Shown here in pieces: positions 6,000 through 6,410 of a stretch of 6,410 nt of DNA; position 1 is the first letter of the stretch; the number at the start of each line of letters is the position of its first letter. Below the pieces are notes generated by a model. That model did no database searches, was not told where the DNA came from, and saw only the letters and a list, made by a program, of their open reading frames with translations. The stretch spans positions 1,834 to 8,243 of the forward strand of contig DPSW01000462.1 in assembly GCA_003527145.1 (NCBI GenBank), in the 5' to 3' direction. The position numbers were made by a program, and so were the translations under genes. Source of the DNA: Clostridiaceae bacterium (GTDB lineage Bacteria > Bacillota > Clostridia > Lutisporales > Lutisporaceae).

Positions 6000-6410
6000 A
6001 TGAAGATCAGCTTTTGTATATCTAAAACAAAAATAGTAATAATAGCAGCGGTAATTATTCTGACTTCTTTTGTAATACTGGGTTCGGCAGATGGAGCTAT
6101 TCCCGGTTCAGAGAGTGATCCCATTGTGACATTGAGCTTTGTGGAGAAGAAAATCGATCAGATCAAATATTATATAGATTCTACGACGGAAGGCCTTAAA
6201 AATGAAGTGATGAAATATTCCGGAAGCATGGAAGAATATAAGGCACTGATAGATAAAAAAGATGCAGAAATACAGGATTTAAAGCAAAAGGTGGAGAGCG
6301 CCCTGACTTTTAAAGTGGTACAAATGAAAAAAGGTCAGATATTGCTTGCAGGAGAAGGCTCAGAAATAATAATCAGATCGGGGAAAACTACTGCAGTATA
6401 TGGGAAAAAC
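6000..6410 (+). CDS. Exported or membrane-anchored coiled-coil protein, partial (C-terminus beyond right edge)
   Basis: An open frame of 137 codons starts with ATG at 6000, preceded by TAGGAGG at 5986-5992, and reaches the window end without a stop. K2, K9 and K11 flank a hydrophobic stretch at about 12-28, a signal peptide or N-terminal anchor with possible cleavage between residues 30 and 33; there is no lipobox cysteine. Residues 35-50 (PGSESDPIVTLSFVEK) lead into a charged helical, probably coiled-coil segment at about 47-101. A short beta-like block follows, FKVVQMKKGQILLAGEGSEI (104-123), then IIRSGKTTAVYG. From memory, similar proteins occur as uncharacterised conserved genes in Clostridia, but I cannot name a function. 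It stands apart from the toxin operon because a terminator and new promoter intervene. A cell-envelope role is an inference. Confidence 0.88.
   Translation, partial: MKISFCISKTKIVIIAAVIILTSFVILGSADGAIPGSESDPIVTLSFVEKKIDQIKYYIDSTTEGLKNEVMKYSGSMEEYKALIDKKDAEIQDLKQKVESALTFKVVQMKKGQILLAGEGSEIIIRSGKTTAVYGKN

Overview
The window looks like a chromosomal segment from a low-GC, Gram-positive, probably spore-forming member of the Clostridia. The evidence is the strong GGAGG-type ribosome binding sites, the frequent GTG and TTG starts, the AT-rich intergenic DNA, and the gene order acpS - nnr - LolA-fold lipoprotein - alr - mazE/ndoAI - mazF/ndoA. Bacillus subtilis has a closely related order (acpS - ydcC - alrA - ndoAI - ndoA). 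In Clostridioides difficile the spore lipoprotein gene gerS lies next to alr2. The species cannot be named from the sequence alone.

Layout: (1) Bases 1-867, minus strand: a 5'-complete, 3'-truncated, AT-rich gene of unknown function that runs off the left edge. (2) Bases 868-1192: a 325-base divergent intergenic region with weak promoter-like elements and an imperfect 11-bp inverted repeat. (3) Bases 1193-3149: acpS and nnr, overlapping out of frame by about 53 bases if the favoured TTG start of nnr is right. (4) Bases 3162-3791: a lipoprotein of the LolA-like YdcC/GerS type. (5) Bases 3857-5041: alanine racemase. (6) Bases 5220-5853: a MazEF-type toxin-antitoxin pair with 1 base between the genes, ending in a hairpin terminator that overlaps the toxin stop codon. 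(7) Bases 6000-6410: the start of a separate gene for an exported or membrane-anchored coiled-coil protein, cut by the right edge.

The plus-strand genes combine housekeeping work with envelope and spore functions. AcpS activates acyl carrier protein, Nnr repairs damaged NAD(P)H, and Alr supplies D-alanine for peptidoglycan. The GerS/YdcC-type lipoprotein belongs to a family tied to the sporulation mother cell and cortex modification. MazF is a growth-controlling endoribonuclease held by its ribbon-helix-helix antitoxin.

The most interesting observation is a run of sequences resembling sigma-E (mother-cell sporulation) promoters. One lies just upstream of the lipoprotein gene inside the end of nnr, one upstream of alr, and one upstream of the toxin-antitoxin pair. 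They have 13-14 base spacers and good matches to the B. subtilis consensus, which suggests that the second half of the cluster may be re-transcribed during sporulation. This was found by eye and needs testing. I found no CRISPR array, insertion sequence, tRNA, rRNA or recognisable riboswitch. Apart from the two edge genes, the window is an ordinary conserved locus.
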